Of a stretch of 64,000 bases of DNA, positions 33,974 to 45,189 are shown piece after piece. Numbering within the stretch: position 1 is the stretch's first letter; each line of letters begins with the position of its first letter. The stretch spans positions 34,373,157 to 34,437,156 of the forward strand of contig CM039516.1 of the NCBI GenBank assembly GCA_022432975.1, written 5' to 3'. The DNA comes from Begonia masoniana. Lineage: Eukaryota > Streptophyta > Magnoliopsida > Cucurbitales > Begoniaceae. Both the position numbers and the translations under genes were made by a program. The notes beneath the pieces were generated by a model. That model did no database searches. It saw only the letters and a program-made list of their open reading frames with translations, and was not told the origin of the DNA.

Positions 33974-35616
33974 TGTCACGCCCCAAAGGGGACCCGCAAC
34001 AGAACGGGGAACGACCCGACCCGAAAAGGGCTAGATCATCCGACCCTAAATCTCATTCACTTAAAAGAACATACAGCGGAAGGGTTTATAAACTAACATA
34101 AAGTCAGGGTCCAAAATATAAATCAAACAGGTCCAACAAGAGACACCAGATAATGTGATGATATACGTCCAACAAAATATCCAAATACCATACGACTTAC
34201 AATCTCAAAAGTCTCTAACCTCAAAAGAAAATTAAAATGAAACTTAAAGAAAGTTCTTGATCCCTTGCTGATAACTAGAACTCCTCTTGATTCGATCTTG
34301 AAAAAGTAGTCGTTTGGGGTGAGTCGACTAAACTCAATAGGGATAGAGTTTATTTCCAGCAGTTATAAAATATTATGCAGAAATTTAATAAAATGCAGTT
34401 CTCAATTTAAATAGATGATCGGTGAAAATGGGGCCTCTCATGGACCCCGAGCACACTGGGCCATAGGCCAAAACATCGACATCAGGCGGTCACACGCCAT
34501 AATTACCCTGATCAGGTTTAGGGTTTCGCGCCCAAGGACACGACTCTTCAGCTGTCCTATTACTTCTAGTTAAAACCACACAATTTTTATCAATGATTGA
34601 AATAATGCAGTTGATAAGTGTGTGAAAATACAATAACACAAAATTAAATGAACAGTTTATGCCAAATAAGTGAATTTAATTAATGAATTAAAAATAATAA
34701 TACTTAACCGAAAATAAAATAAATCCCTACCTCAATTGAACTTACAACAGATCAGTACTCAATATATATCCAAGTGTCCGAGTCGATGATTCATACTTTA
34801 ATTCAGTAAATTGGTACCTAGCAAAAGTAAAATCCTGCATTAATTTTTGGGCTAACTTATCTCCTAATTTATCCTCAAAGATGGTCTACATCAAATCGTA
34901 CTCAAAGCCTGCTGATTATTATTCTCATTATTTCTTCATCCAAAATCAACAACTTAATCCACTTCCCACCGTATCAAAATTACTTACTAAAAACAAATAC
35001 CCAAACCATATAGATTGAAAAACAGTACCCAACTGTTGCTAATCCAACAACGTAGAAGAGATATTTATACACTGAAAATCAATTCAAACTCTCGGTAATG
35101 ATTTCCCAGTCAAAATTTCAGAGTACATCGCAATATAATTTTTGATCTTATAGTCTATTCAGGAAAAGGCTTATCGCCCATTAATCTTACTAAAAAAAAT
35201 CTGAGAGTTCTTTTCATTCTGCAGCAGGAAAAATCTGAGGTTATATGAAAGGTAATTTTTCTTTTATTCTGTTTCTGCAGGATTTCATCTCCTTCCCAAA
35301 TATCCTATAATCCATCAAACTCACCACAGTTCTATTATCCAAACGAGACTTCAAGAAGAAAACGATAGAAAAGAAGAGGAAAATTTCTCACCAATTTCAA
35401 GCACCAGGGTTGAGCCTTCAATCGTCCCACAAAGGTTGAAGAGAACAAGGCAATGAATGTTTTGAAGTAAAAATTGCTGGAATCGGAAACTAACCCGTCG
35501 CCGGCCGGTTCCCTCTTTCTGCTCTGCGTGCGGCGCTCTCAGCAGGTTAGGGGTCTATTTTTCCTTCTCTCATCTCTTTGACGTTTCATTCCCCATCTGA
35601 GATGGCGGATTCCACA
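33974..35616 (-). repeat. 5' LTR of the Tekay-like element
   Basis: 1643 bp, the partner of 16673-18315. TATAAATA box at 35062-35069. The donor-like site at the position of 17424 reads AGGTAGGG here. Target duplication TTTAG follows at 35617-35621. Confidence 0.95.
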
Positions 35617-35667
35617 TTTAGTCTTCCGCATGCGACTGTCATAGGTCCCAAATCGCGTCAATGGTTC

Positions 35668-36940
35668 AAGAGGTGATGATAACGACAAGCTTCTTTTATA
35701 AAAAAAAAGAAATATTTTGGTTGTGAAATTTCTTAGCAAAGGATAGGAACAAGTTTATTTATATGGGGAGGGGGTTGTCAGGATTTGGCACCATCAACTT
35801 GGGGAAGAAGGAAGTGAAGTAACATCGTTCAACTTTGGCCCGATATCAGCATGTCAATGTATATGTGACCTCTGTCTGAGAGGCTGGGAAGGGTTATTTA
35901 ACAAAGAAGGATGAGGGAAGAAGGGAGTTATTGACGTGAACAGATTCTGTAATTTTATCTCCTCTCGGGTTTTCTCCTTTTACTCTTCCTCTTCCCTTTG
36001 ATTTTGCTTGCTTTATTATTTTTGCTAATATGAAAATGTGACTTTGTAGACAATTCCTTTGAACCACAATTTTGTTAACTTATTCTATGAAAATTGTGTT
36101 GTTAAACTTCTAGGGTAATAGCTTAAAATCAATATTGTTTGTTTCCTTGATTGTTTTTGCACTCCGACAGGATCTGTGTTGCTACGCTTGGTTTACTGCG
36201 AGAGAAATGAATTATTTATTTGGTTGAATGTTTTTCTGACTGTTACCATTTTCTTTTGGCATTTATTTATTTATTTAATATTTTTTTTCGATATAATTCA
36301 CATATTTATTTATTCTTAAAATCGATAGTGGGATTCGTAAAATGCCTGTCGTGACAATTTTCTCTTTTGACAGATCAGTTCAGTTCAACAGGCATGTCAC
36401 TGACCATGGAACATGTATTTATCTTTCAACATTGCTCTTGCGTCAATTACAGAAAAGCCGAGGTGAGTAGTAGCTGAACAATTTTTTTTTTTCTATCTGG
36501 CAGTGGAATATTCTATGTGTGATCACGTCGAAGAAATCGCCAAGACAGTTTGTGAGAACTCTTAGATGATGATTTAGTTGATGATGATGATGAATGTCCA
36601 TGTTCAGTGTCTTACGTGGGAGGAAAACGAAAAAGAAAGCAAAAGATTTTGGCATGTCAACTCTTAGGTTTGCCAAATATGGCAGCAAACCTCTTTGTTT
36701 CTGATTCATCTTCCTTTGCTAGATTCTTGGACACTTGCATTAGCTCAAAGTCTGTGCGCAATATCCGTCGAGTACATGCTCGTATCGCCACATCTATGTT
36801 TTTCGCAGAAATTTTCATACAGAATAAGCTCATTGATGCTTATGGGAAATGTGGATATTTGGAAGAGACACGCGAGATGTTTGATTAATGTCTGAGAGAA
36901 ATGTTTTTTCTTGGAACTAACTCATTTCGGCACTTACCAA
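35668..36940 (+). repeat. Segmental duplication, unit B right part
   Basis: From GATGATAACGACAAGCTTC onward it follows 8033-9590, without the part corresponding to about 8369-8656 (junction near 36005, at TTTGATTTTGCTTGC). It ends inside the PPR coding sequence at CACTTACCAA (36931-36940). Together with 12936-13557 it forms one ancestral tandem copy of the PPR upstream region. Confidence 0.85.
36594..36940 (+). pseudogene. Truncated SLO2-like PPR pseudogene (5' end only)
   Basis: Matches codons 1-116 of the gene at 9241. Two bases are missing before the second Met, so the first Met (36594) is out of frame with the body; the in-frame stretch opens at 36607 and has MAANLFVSD at about 36679. 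A one-base loss at 36884-36890 (GATAAAATG in the intact gene, GATTAATG here) makes a TAA stop, and the match ends at 36940. Only one and a half PPR motifs would remain, so it has no PPR function. Confidence 0.85.
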
Positions 36941-37216
36941 TTTCAAGGCTGTAAAACAATATGCATACTTACGTAAATCATATTTACATGTAAATGTAAA
37001 TGTAAGCTTTTCTCCAATTGTTTCAGAAAGAACTTGGTGTTATCCATTAGGTTTTTCCTTCTGAAGTGGAGTCATATCAAACTATTAAAAGAGAATAATA
37101 ATCTTCTCCCACAATCACAACTGTTCATGTAAGGTATTCCTTCGTATATTTCTGAATTAAAGATGAACAATTTATGCATACTAAAGCATTTAGTAAATAA
37201 GTCATACATATATACT

Positions 37217-37435
37217 CTAGTCTTCAAAATCTAAATTCGTAATCTCCTCAACAATTTCATCATATCGTTGTTGATCTCTCGTCTTGGCGTCGGTCAAATC
37301 TTTGATACAAATGAGCGTCTCCAAAAAATCCAGTGCAAGTCTTCCCCTTCGTTCATCATAAAGACGTCCACCTGCACGAAAAACAGGTTCCGATGCTACA
37401 GTAGAAACATGAGACGTTAGTAAACTGTAGATCAT
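37217..37435 (-). pseudogene. hAT transposase C-terminal dimerisation domain fragment
   Basis: 72 codons holding the end of a hAT-family transposase or RICESLEEPER-like protein: VSTVASEPVFRAGGRL, then RRGRLALDFLETLICIKDL, matching the conserved STVASE-FS-GGR and L--ALIC--DW blocks. The family usually has Ser/Ala where this copy has Pro and Arg. The zinc-finger and catalytic parts are not visible upstream (37436-37620 is AT-rich), so it is a fragment or a terminal exon of a dead copy. Confidence 0.75.
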
Positions 37436-38203
37436 ATGTCGTTATAGAAAGAATAAGATATGTGGTAAAATATCTTTTTCACCAATTTAAAATATCAAAA
37501 TTCTCATATCAAGAAAATTGATAACGAGTTTCAAAATAAAAATTAATTTCATTTAAAAAAAAAATAGAATAATTTTAAATTTTAAAAGAAGTAGAATAAA
37601 TATTGAATTAGATCATCACTGTGTATGAGTGTTAAGAAGAAGCTGCATTTGGTGCGCAATGAAGAATGGGGAAAGAGGAGGGTGGGCTCTGGGCGGCCCA
37701 TCACATTTCATGGAAAAGAAAAGACAGTGCCAGTGGTAGAGCTGGACGGAGTGCCCTGTGCCTCTTTCCCAATTCTCCATCAAAAAGTCTCACACTTTTA
37801 CTTTACTCCTCCTTGGGACTGGACTCTTCTTCCTCCTCCCAAATTACCGTCTTCATTTCAAACCAGTCCTTTCCTCCTCTGTGTACGATGGCTATGCCCT
37901 GTCCTCTAAAAAATAGAACATTTTACCACAAAACATTTTATCTTTAACCGGACTTGCAAATTTGTTGATCTTCCCATCAATCTCTTCATAATATTTAAAA
38001 TAATTAAAAATTAATTAGAGCACAAGAGAATTGGTATGTTATATCAAAATTGAACCTGGTATTTTTTAACTAAGTTCTCAAGTTTAAAATTAAGTTTTCA
38101 AATATAAGTCCAATTTCAATATAACCTGCCAGTTCTCTATTTCACTAATCAGACTTTTAATTTTTAAACGAGGAAAAAGTTGATTGGAGGATCAGCAAAT
38201 TTA
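37436..38203. other. Noncoding spacer
   Basis: AT-rich sequence with one GC-richer patch (37620-37900) that allows two overlapping frames of about 94 codons. Neither shows a domain and they overlap in different frames, so I do not call a gene. Confidence 0.4.
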
Positions 38204-38422
38204 CAAGTAGGTCATAACTTTCAATTGTCAATTTCGTTTGGTTTTCTGATTGGTTGTAACTGAATGCATTGAATCATTTTGCAAAATCAAATACCATTAG
38301 CAAGTAGGTCATAACTTTCAATTGTCAATTTCGTTTGGTTTTCTGATTTGTTGTAACTGAATGCATTGAATCATTTTGCAAAATCAAATACCATTAGCAA
38401 GTAGGTCATAACTTTCAATTGT
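38204..38422 (+). repeat. 97-bp tandem repeat, 2.3 copies
   Basis: Units start at 38204, 38301 and 38398 with CAAGTAGGTCATAACTTTCA. The first two differ by about one substitution (GATTGG versus GATTTG) and the third is partial. Near identity implies recent origin. Confidence 0.9.
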
Positions 38423-41151
38423 CGCCTCAAAAATTGTTTGACTGCCTATAGTCTAACTAGGAGACAGATGTTCGGGTGGGTACCCTCTTTTATTTAAAAT
38501 TGCATTTCAATGGATAAAAAAATGACATCACAGGAGAGCAAAATTATGCATACAAAGAGAAAAAATGACAATGCAAAAGAAACAAGCAAATAGGTAACTT
38601 AATTTCCTTCTTTGTGAAAATTTTGCTAATTAATTTTTATTCATAATTGACATTTGGTACAATTTATGGTAGATTCTACATAAAATTATTAATCAAGAAG
38701 AGGTCGCAGTTAGCTGAGAATGTGGGTTAAACAGTAGCCATAATGCACAAAAATACATTTTTGCAATGAACTTGATTCATATTGGGTCTCCAAAGAGGTA
38801 TATGTGTATGTTACTAAACACTTTATATTTCGCTAAATGTTTTGACATACTTAAGTTGTGACTCTTTAGAACAGAAAATATATGAACCATTGGACATTAA
38901 CAATTTGCTATACAGCAAGGATTGTCATTCTTGTTTAATAATTGGACGTGGCACAACATCAAAAGGAAAAAAAATTGGATAGCACAAAATTCTTTCTAGG
39001 AAGGTTTGGATGATAGTGATGGGATAAATAATCACTAAAAACAATAATAATATCGTCGCTGTAAAATGTGAAGAGTACTGATCAGGATAATTCTTATGAA
39101 AGACTGTTCTTGACAGTCTCATTAGACATAATTATCTTTCCAAGTGTGTTCCGAGGAAAGGTTAGAGGGGTCACAGATGATCCAACTTAAAATCAAATCT
39201 CCTAGACAGAACTCACTTACATAGTACAAATACACTACTAAATAAGCAGTATGAAAAATGATAGCAGATGCAATCCGAAAAATACCATGAATATTTTTTC
39301 ACGCCGTTAAATATAACAGCCAAAAAGTGAGAAATAATAATAGAAATAAACACCCAAAATTTTACGTGGAAACTCAAATCAGAAAAAACTACAGGGATCA
39401 AGTCCAAAAAGATATCACTATGAAAAATAAGATTTTACAATATTCTTATAGAAATCAAACATTCTAGAAAATATTCACTAAGAGAAATTAATCACTCTTA
39501 TAACTCACAATGTGCACAAAAGCACTTCTCATATTTTTAACTCATACTATTTCTTTTCTCTTCATCAAAATAATCCTCACTCTACTATTCTTCCTTCTTC
39601 ACTGAAGAATTGCTTCCTCCTTTTTAGGATAATGGAATGTTCTCTTCAAGCTTCTATTTATATAGGCTTGAAGGAGATACATTCCTCATTTTGAAGAATG
39701 AAGGCCGCAAAAAGAAGAAAAAACTTCTTCTTGCAGCAAATAGAGACTTTAAAAGCCTCTATTCACACACAAGGGTCCCTCATCATTTAAGAAAGAACCC
39801 TACAAATCTCTCCCTCCCGACTTATGATGAGGTATTGATGCGATGCGGAAGCAAAAAAAAAAAAAAAAAATGATAACTTTAAAATCCTGGTTGGTTCCAT
39901 TATGGTACTAATTAGGATACATGTCGACTTGTCTAGGAGAACTCGAACGAGGCGGTTTGAGAGTTGGTACACCCTTATGTTTACACTCTACCTTCAACTA
40001 AAATAGTAGAAAGGAATCCACTCGTAAGAATCTTCACTGGACTCACAATATGAAGATAATTTTAACGACAATTAATCCCAGGAAGGAAGAATAGCCGCGC
40101 GAAACCTTCCAAGGAAGAACTCAACTTTTGGAGGAGGAAAACCTCAATTTTTCTATTCAATCAAATCTTCTAAACATAAGAGTCTCGGAGGTTTTTAATA
40201 AACCTCTCTTGAAATAAAACATAAGCTAAAAACTAAAGCAAGAATTAAATGAAAAAATGAATGTATGAACGTGAGTGCAAGGATGAGCCGCGCGCTCCCT
40301 TGAAATAAAGAACCGAACTCTTCCTTATCTTTGTAAATTACTAAACCTTTCTTTATCTTCCCTTGAAATAAGGAACCATTTCTTATCTTTGTAAATTACC
40401 ACTATACCCTCCCATGCATGCAACCCTCTAAATATGTAAAATAAACGCAAATAAAAAAAGTTACAATAATTGTTGATCAAGAAAAACAAATCCCTTCTTC
40501 TTGAGTTGATGTGAACTTGGGTTTATTCCACTTAAGTGAATAGAATGTCTTTTCTCTATCTCGAGGCGTGGGATCAAATATATCATTGGCTTCTCGTATA
40601 ATCACAAGTCGTTAGGCACCTTAACATATGAAAAATTTCAACGACGTGTACTTTTTAAGAATTTGATGAAACTCAATTATGTGCACTAAATTGTGCACAT
40701 ATTTTGCTAACTGAATTTATTATCTCATTAAACTTTATAATATAAGTAAAAATTTTATTGAGAATCTATTGATGATTGAGAACTTTTAAGATACAAGAGA
40801 GCATATAGATAAGGGTGTAGGTGATTAGATGCATAAAAAAAAAAAAAAAAAAAGAGAGATGGAACTGATTCAGAGAGTTTATTATAATTAGTTAGACAAG
40901 GCTATCGTTTTTGGTGATTTATCTTTACTCAAGTTGTTTGAGGTATAAATTGTGGCGAGAGAGACCAAGTTTTATTAAGAATAGAAATGAAGTGTAGTGC
41001 TTACCGTTAAACATTTTCTTTGTAATTCTGTTTCTTGTGTTACTCTTTTTTATGTTCTCTCTCTTCTTCCTTCCTGTACAAAAGGCAAAAAGCTTTGCAT
41101 TCTTCAGTTGGACGTGAGAAGAGAAATAGTTTTCTCCCTTATTTTTTTTTT
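38423..41151. other. Noncoding, possible decayed LTRs
   Basis: No gene. 39340-39560 contains CACCCAAAATTTTACGTGGAAAC, a phrase common near plant LTR or leader regions. 40900-41100 has a TATAAAT box followed by T-rich sequence as at an LTR R region. Poly-A runs occur at 39855-39871 and 40829-40849. No pair of ends or target duplication was found, so no element is called. Confidence 0.35.
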
Positions 41152-41251
41152 NNNNNNNNNNNNNNNNNNNNNNNNNNNNNNNNNNNNNNNNNNNNNNNNN
41201 NNNNNNNNNNNNNNNNNNNNNNNNNNNNNNNNNNNNNNNNNNNNNNNNNNN
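41152..41251. other. Assembly gap of 100 N
   Basis: Exactly 100 N after a poly-T run. The round number indicates a gap of unknown length. Frames drawn across it are artefacts. The 5' half of the Ty3 remnant that follows is presumably lost here. Confidence 0.98.
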
Positions 41252-41337
41252 CAAAATTGGCAACCACACAGCCACTTAAACGGCGTTTTTAAGAAGGCCC
41301 ACTGAACTGTGCGTATCAGAACAGCGGAAAAAGACCA

Positions 41338-41721
41338 ATGGGAGCTCTTCAGCTTCCTGTATGTCCATGTTACCAGAAAAGTCACATAGGTGAATGCAGG
41401 CTCTTTACCGGCCATTGCTTCCGGTGCGGCAAAGAGGGCCATCTCGTCCGTGATTGCCCAATGCCCGACACGAGGCCGAATCGTGCCATGCCAAGAGTTT
41501 TTGCAATGATAGAAGATGATGATGACGCCCAGCACACAGCGATCACAGGTACAATTTTGATCTATAATTTACCTGCCTATAGTTTGTTGGACATGGGGGC
41601 CACACACTCATTTGTGGCTAGGGACTTCGTGGTCAGGGAGAAATTTTATCTTGTGCCGACAAATCAGCCCTACAGTGTCATGTTACCATCCGGAGAGTTT
41701 ATGCACTCCGAGCAGGCAGTG
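41338..41721 (+). pseudogene. Gag zinc knuckle and protease start of remnant B
   Basis: Open frame with MGALQLPVCPCYQKSH, the knuckle CFRCGKEGHLVRDCP, and protease SLLDMGATHSFVA, where the active-site DTG has become DMG, so it would be inactive. It is interrupted in the protease by the solo LTR, which supplies a stop at 41764. Confidence 0.8.
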
Positions 41722-44244
41722 TGTCACGACCCAAACCCAAAAGGGTCACAACTAACGTGTTCATGATCGTAAATCCTATTCTGGACACACCATGTTTTTT
41801 TAAAACTGACTGTACTATAAATTAAGTCTATTAAAACAAATAAAAATCGTGCTCAAAACTCATTTGAAACTCTTTAAAAATAAACCTAACACGTTAGAAG
41901 AAAGCAGAGAAGGAATAGAAACGGAATGGTCTAAATCTTAAAAGCCGAAACAAATCACTAGGGGCTGATCAACATCGACCGAATTCATCTGCCGAACACA
42001 TCGACTGATTTCATCGTCTAGACTACATCGCCCAGACTACATCGACAAGACTACGTCATCCAGACAACGTCGTCTAGACTAAGTCGTCCAGACTAAGTCG
42101 TCCAGACCACGTCGTCCAGACCACGTCGTCCAGACCACGTCGTCCAGACCACGTCGTCCAGACCACGTCATCCAGACTACGTCGACCAAACTACATCGAC
42201 CAAATCACGTCGACTAAACCATGTCGTCCAGACTACGTCGTCCAAACTACGTCGTCCAGGTCACGTGACTTTATCGTCCACAGTCCACATGACTTCATCT
42301 TTCACGGGTTACATAGTCTCATCGTTCACAGACTAACATCCATAGACTTACTTAAATTTATCGTCCACAGACCACGTGACTTTATCGTCCACAGTCCACG
42401 TGACTTCATCGATCCCAGATTTGGACTACAACTTTGGACGACAACTTTGGATGATAAACTCTATCGTTCATGATATCATCGCCCATAGACATTATCGCCC
42501 ACAGAATGGACTATTATCTTCACCCACAGAATGGACGACTATTTTTGCTTACAAAACAGAACACATAGACAACCGATCAATCGCCCTCCCTGGCGAACGT
42601 TCGGCTAGCTCTTTGGAATTAACTCTATAAATAATCTCACATCTCATTTCAAATGAAAACTATTTTACTCGTAAAAACATAATGTACGTAGCGGAAGACT
42701 TAAAGAAAATAGACGAAAAACCTTTAATCCTAGAATCCTTTATAGCTCATTAACATCAAGATTCTTTTCTACTTATACTTCTATTTCATTGTTTTATACC
42801 ATGATAGACTAAGAGCACCTCGGGTCAAATCGCTTCCCAGCCACAAAATCCCGCCATGAGCATCATCCAGCAACCAGACTTAAACATCTTCATTCGGTTT
42901 GAGGTCCTCACCTTCCAACTCGTCACCTACATCATAAGGTTTAAACTATAAGTCTAATGCTTAGTCAGGAGTGCAACATATACATAAATGCTCATGAATG
43001 CATACTTAATAAAAGTCATGTTTGTGTTCCTGTTCTTGTTTCGTATATAAGGGAAAAGGGGGGTTTACGCAAGAGTAGGCACTGGCACTAACTTGCCCTC
43101 GTCTACCTAGTAGACCACATAACTTGCCCTCGTCTACCTCGTAGACCGTATAACTTGCCATAAACATGCCCTGTGCCATACTTGCTTACTACCCGCACTG
43201 GACTATTGTATACATTACATGTTCTTTACTTATTTTTACCGAAATCATGCATGTAGAAACATTTCATATGCATATCGATGGGAAAAATGTGATGCATGTA
43301 CATGAATGCGTAAAGGAACATTACACCATAGAAAACGAACAATCATCATGTATTATATCATAAAAATATACTGTATTTATCACAGTATAACACTCAACGG
43401 TCCACAAACATCAAGCAAATCTTTGAAACCATATTCCTAGTACCCTTGTAATGTAGGGCCCTAATGGCCAGGTCCTTAACACACTCACTTACCTGAACTT
43501 CTTAGCAATGCCGTTCCTTCACTTGAATTCTTCTCCACCTAAGACATTTCATATTCCAATGTTAAATATATCCTGAATAATCTAAACTCAAAGGTGGTAA
43601 AATCCTAACTAAAGAAATCATCCTAAAATCTAGTTTAAACCTCTAAGTCGTTTAGTCGAGCACCTTGTGTGCGTAGCTTAATCTTCACTAGCATTGATGG
43701 CATTAGTGTGCTAAAACTACCAGATTCATACTAATATCAGAATCTCATAATCTAACAATTGAAAATATTCAGAATTCTATCATCAATGTCATCGATAAGA
43801 AAATTCAAAGACACTGTCATTATCCTAACATCGTCTGATTCTCAATATTCAAACATCAACCAAAATCATTCCTAAATCGAAGACCAAATAAATGAACCAT
43901 CTAAACTTTACCTAGAGCTTTAGATTTCGAAAAGGGTGGAGGAAGAGCTGATCAATGGTGGAGGAAATCGGTGTCTGCAACCGGAGAAAAGGTTTTGGAG
44001 GAAATTGCCTAGAGAGGAAAAAGTCGGCTACAGGATCGGGTGGGAGGTTTAAGTGAGGTTTTAGACTTTCCTTTTTCTATTTATATCGATTCAAATCAAC
44101 TTTAATTACAATCTTGCCACTAAACGTACTTTTCTCTCAAAATAAGTAATACCCGTCAATAGATCCTCGTTATTTTCTTATTCCACAAACCACCCCAAAA
44201 GTAATCTTAGAAATAAATACTTGACCGAAGTGTTGGTTGTTACA
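41722..44244 (-). repeat. Solo LTR of a Ty3 element, minus orientation
   Basis: 2523 bp from TGTCACGACCC (41722) to ...GGTTGTTACA (44244); the minus strand starts TGTAACAACC. Flanking five bases are CAGTG and TATTG, a decayed target duplication at the position where element A reads TTGTA. No internal domain is present, so one LTR remains after recombination. It holds a 15-bp CGTCGTCCAGAC array, G-box CACGTG sites and a donor-like AGGTAAGT (43487-43494, minus). Homologous to 47037-49255. Confidence 0.8.
41985..42262. repeat. 15-bp minisatellite (ACGTCGTCCAGACC) in the solo LTR
   Basis: About 18 units of a 15-bp motif with the core ACGTCGTCCAGACC, most regular at 42076-42180. The ACGT core and neighbouring CACGTG palindromes (about 42263, 42371, 42397) are classic bZIP-type sites. 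The related LTR at 48430-48960 has the decayed reverse-complement counterpart. Confidence 0.8.
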
Positions 44245-45189
44245 TATTGCAGGGCGATATAGTGTCAGTAGAGGACCAGAACTTGTATACCAATCTTATC
44301 AGTATCGGTATGAAAGGATACGATGTAATTATGGGAATGGATTGGCTGTTTAGACATCATGCCACCATCAATTGCAGGTCCGGGCTTGTGTCCTTTAAAT
44401 GCCTGAATGAGAAAGAGTTCTCCTATCATACTATACCAAAGAAACACAGTATGCCTGTTATATCCTCCTTGAAAGCTCAACAGCTTATGAGATCAGGATG
44501 CATCGGATTTCTTGCCCACGTAGTGGATGTTCAAAGGCAAGGTAAGGTGGAACTTCAAAATATTCCGGTAGTTTGAAACTTCTCAGAGGTCTTCTTAGAC
44601 GACTTACTGGGTTGCCACCGGATCGTGAGGTTGAGTTTTAAATCGAAGTATGTCCTGGTGCTGAACTAGTATCAAAGAACCCGTACCGTATGGTGCCAAT
44701 TGAGTTGAGAGAGTTGAAGGCTCAGCTAAAGGAGTTGGTGGACAAGGGCTTCGTAGCACCAGTCCTATTTGTTAAAAAGAAGGATGGGTCCCTACGCATG
44801 TGTATTGATTACCGTGAGCTGAACAAGTTGACTATCAAAAATAAGTACCCGTTGCCGAGGATCGACAATCTATTTGACCAGCTGCAAGGGGCTCGGGTAT
44901 TCTCAAAAATTGATTTACGCTCCGGTTATTACTAGTTGAAGGTCAGAGCTGATGATATTCCAAAGACCACATTCAGGACCCGATACGGACACTACGAGTT
45001 CTTGGTGATGTCGTTTGGATTGACTAATGCCCCGGCGGCATTTATGGACGTGATGAACAGGATATTCTAGGATTTTCTGGACAAGTTTGTGATCATCTTC
45101 ATTGACGACATCCTGATTTATTCTCGGAATGAGGTAGAGCACAAAGAGCACTTGGCGATTGTGCTATCAACTCTGAAACAACACCATTA
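44245..45189 (+). pseudogene. Protease end and reverse transcriptase of remnant B
   Basis: 44247-44576 continues protease (DVIMGMDWL) and linker. 44690-45189 is RT with [30 protein letters not shown], then TAG (44934-44936) where element A has [14 protein letters not shown], a second TAG at 45069, and FIDDILIYS. Eight residues are missing before APVLF, where element A reads RPNFSPWG. Match ends at STLKQHH (45189). Confidence 0.85.

Larger units (their letters stand above)
16673..35616 (-). mobile_element. Complete Tekay/Del-like Ty3 chromovirus, split by a copia element
   Basis: Two LTRs of identical length (1643 bp) bound it, with a perfect 5-bp target duplication TTTAG at 16668-16672 and 35617-35621. 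Minus-strand order: 5' LTR (33974-35616), primer site, gag, protease, RT, RNase H, integrase with chromodomain-like tail, polypurine tract, 3' LTR (16673-18315). Without the inserted copia element (21607-32461 plus one TSD copy) it would be about 8.1 kb. The LTRs differ at about 19 positions by eye (about 1.2%), so the insertion is fairly recent, but gag and pol already carry several stops. Confidence 0.95.
41252..45189 (+). mobile_element. Ty3/gypsy remnant B, same family as element A, split by a solo LTR
   Basis: Plus-strand remnant with gag end and protease (41338-41721), the rest of protease and RT (44245-45189). It aligns with element A along its length (PMPDTRPNRAMPRVFAM versus PMPDTRVGQAVPRVFAM). 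A solo LTR occupies 41722-44244. The left end is lost at the assembly gap and the right end stops abruptly in RT, joined to plastid ycf2 DNA. Confidence 0.85.

Noticed and set aside
37625..37947. Two overlapping frames of about 94 codons
   Set aside because: Different frames over the same GC-richer patch, no domain and no start context.
39180..40000. A further LTR or MITE
   Set aside because: Suggestive words only; no paired ends, inverted termini or target duplication found.
40925..41535. Frames crossing the N gap
   Set aside because: They exist only because N codons are read as X.
41717..44249. A perfect target duplication for the first solo LTR
   Set aside because: The flanks CAGTG and TATTG match at only three of five positions; accepted only as decayed by comparison with element A.
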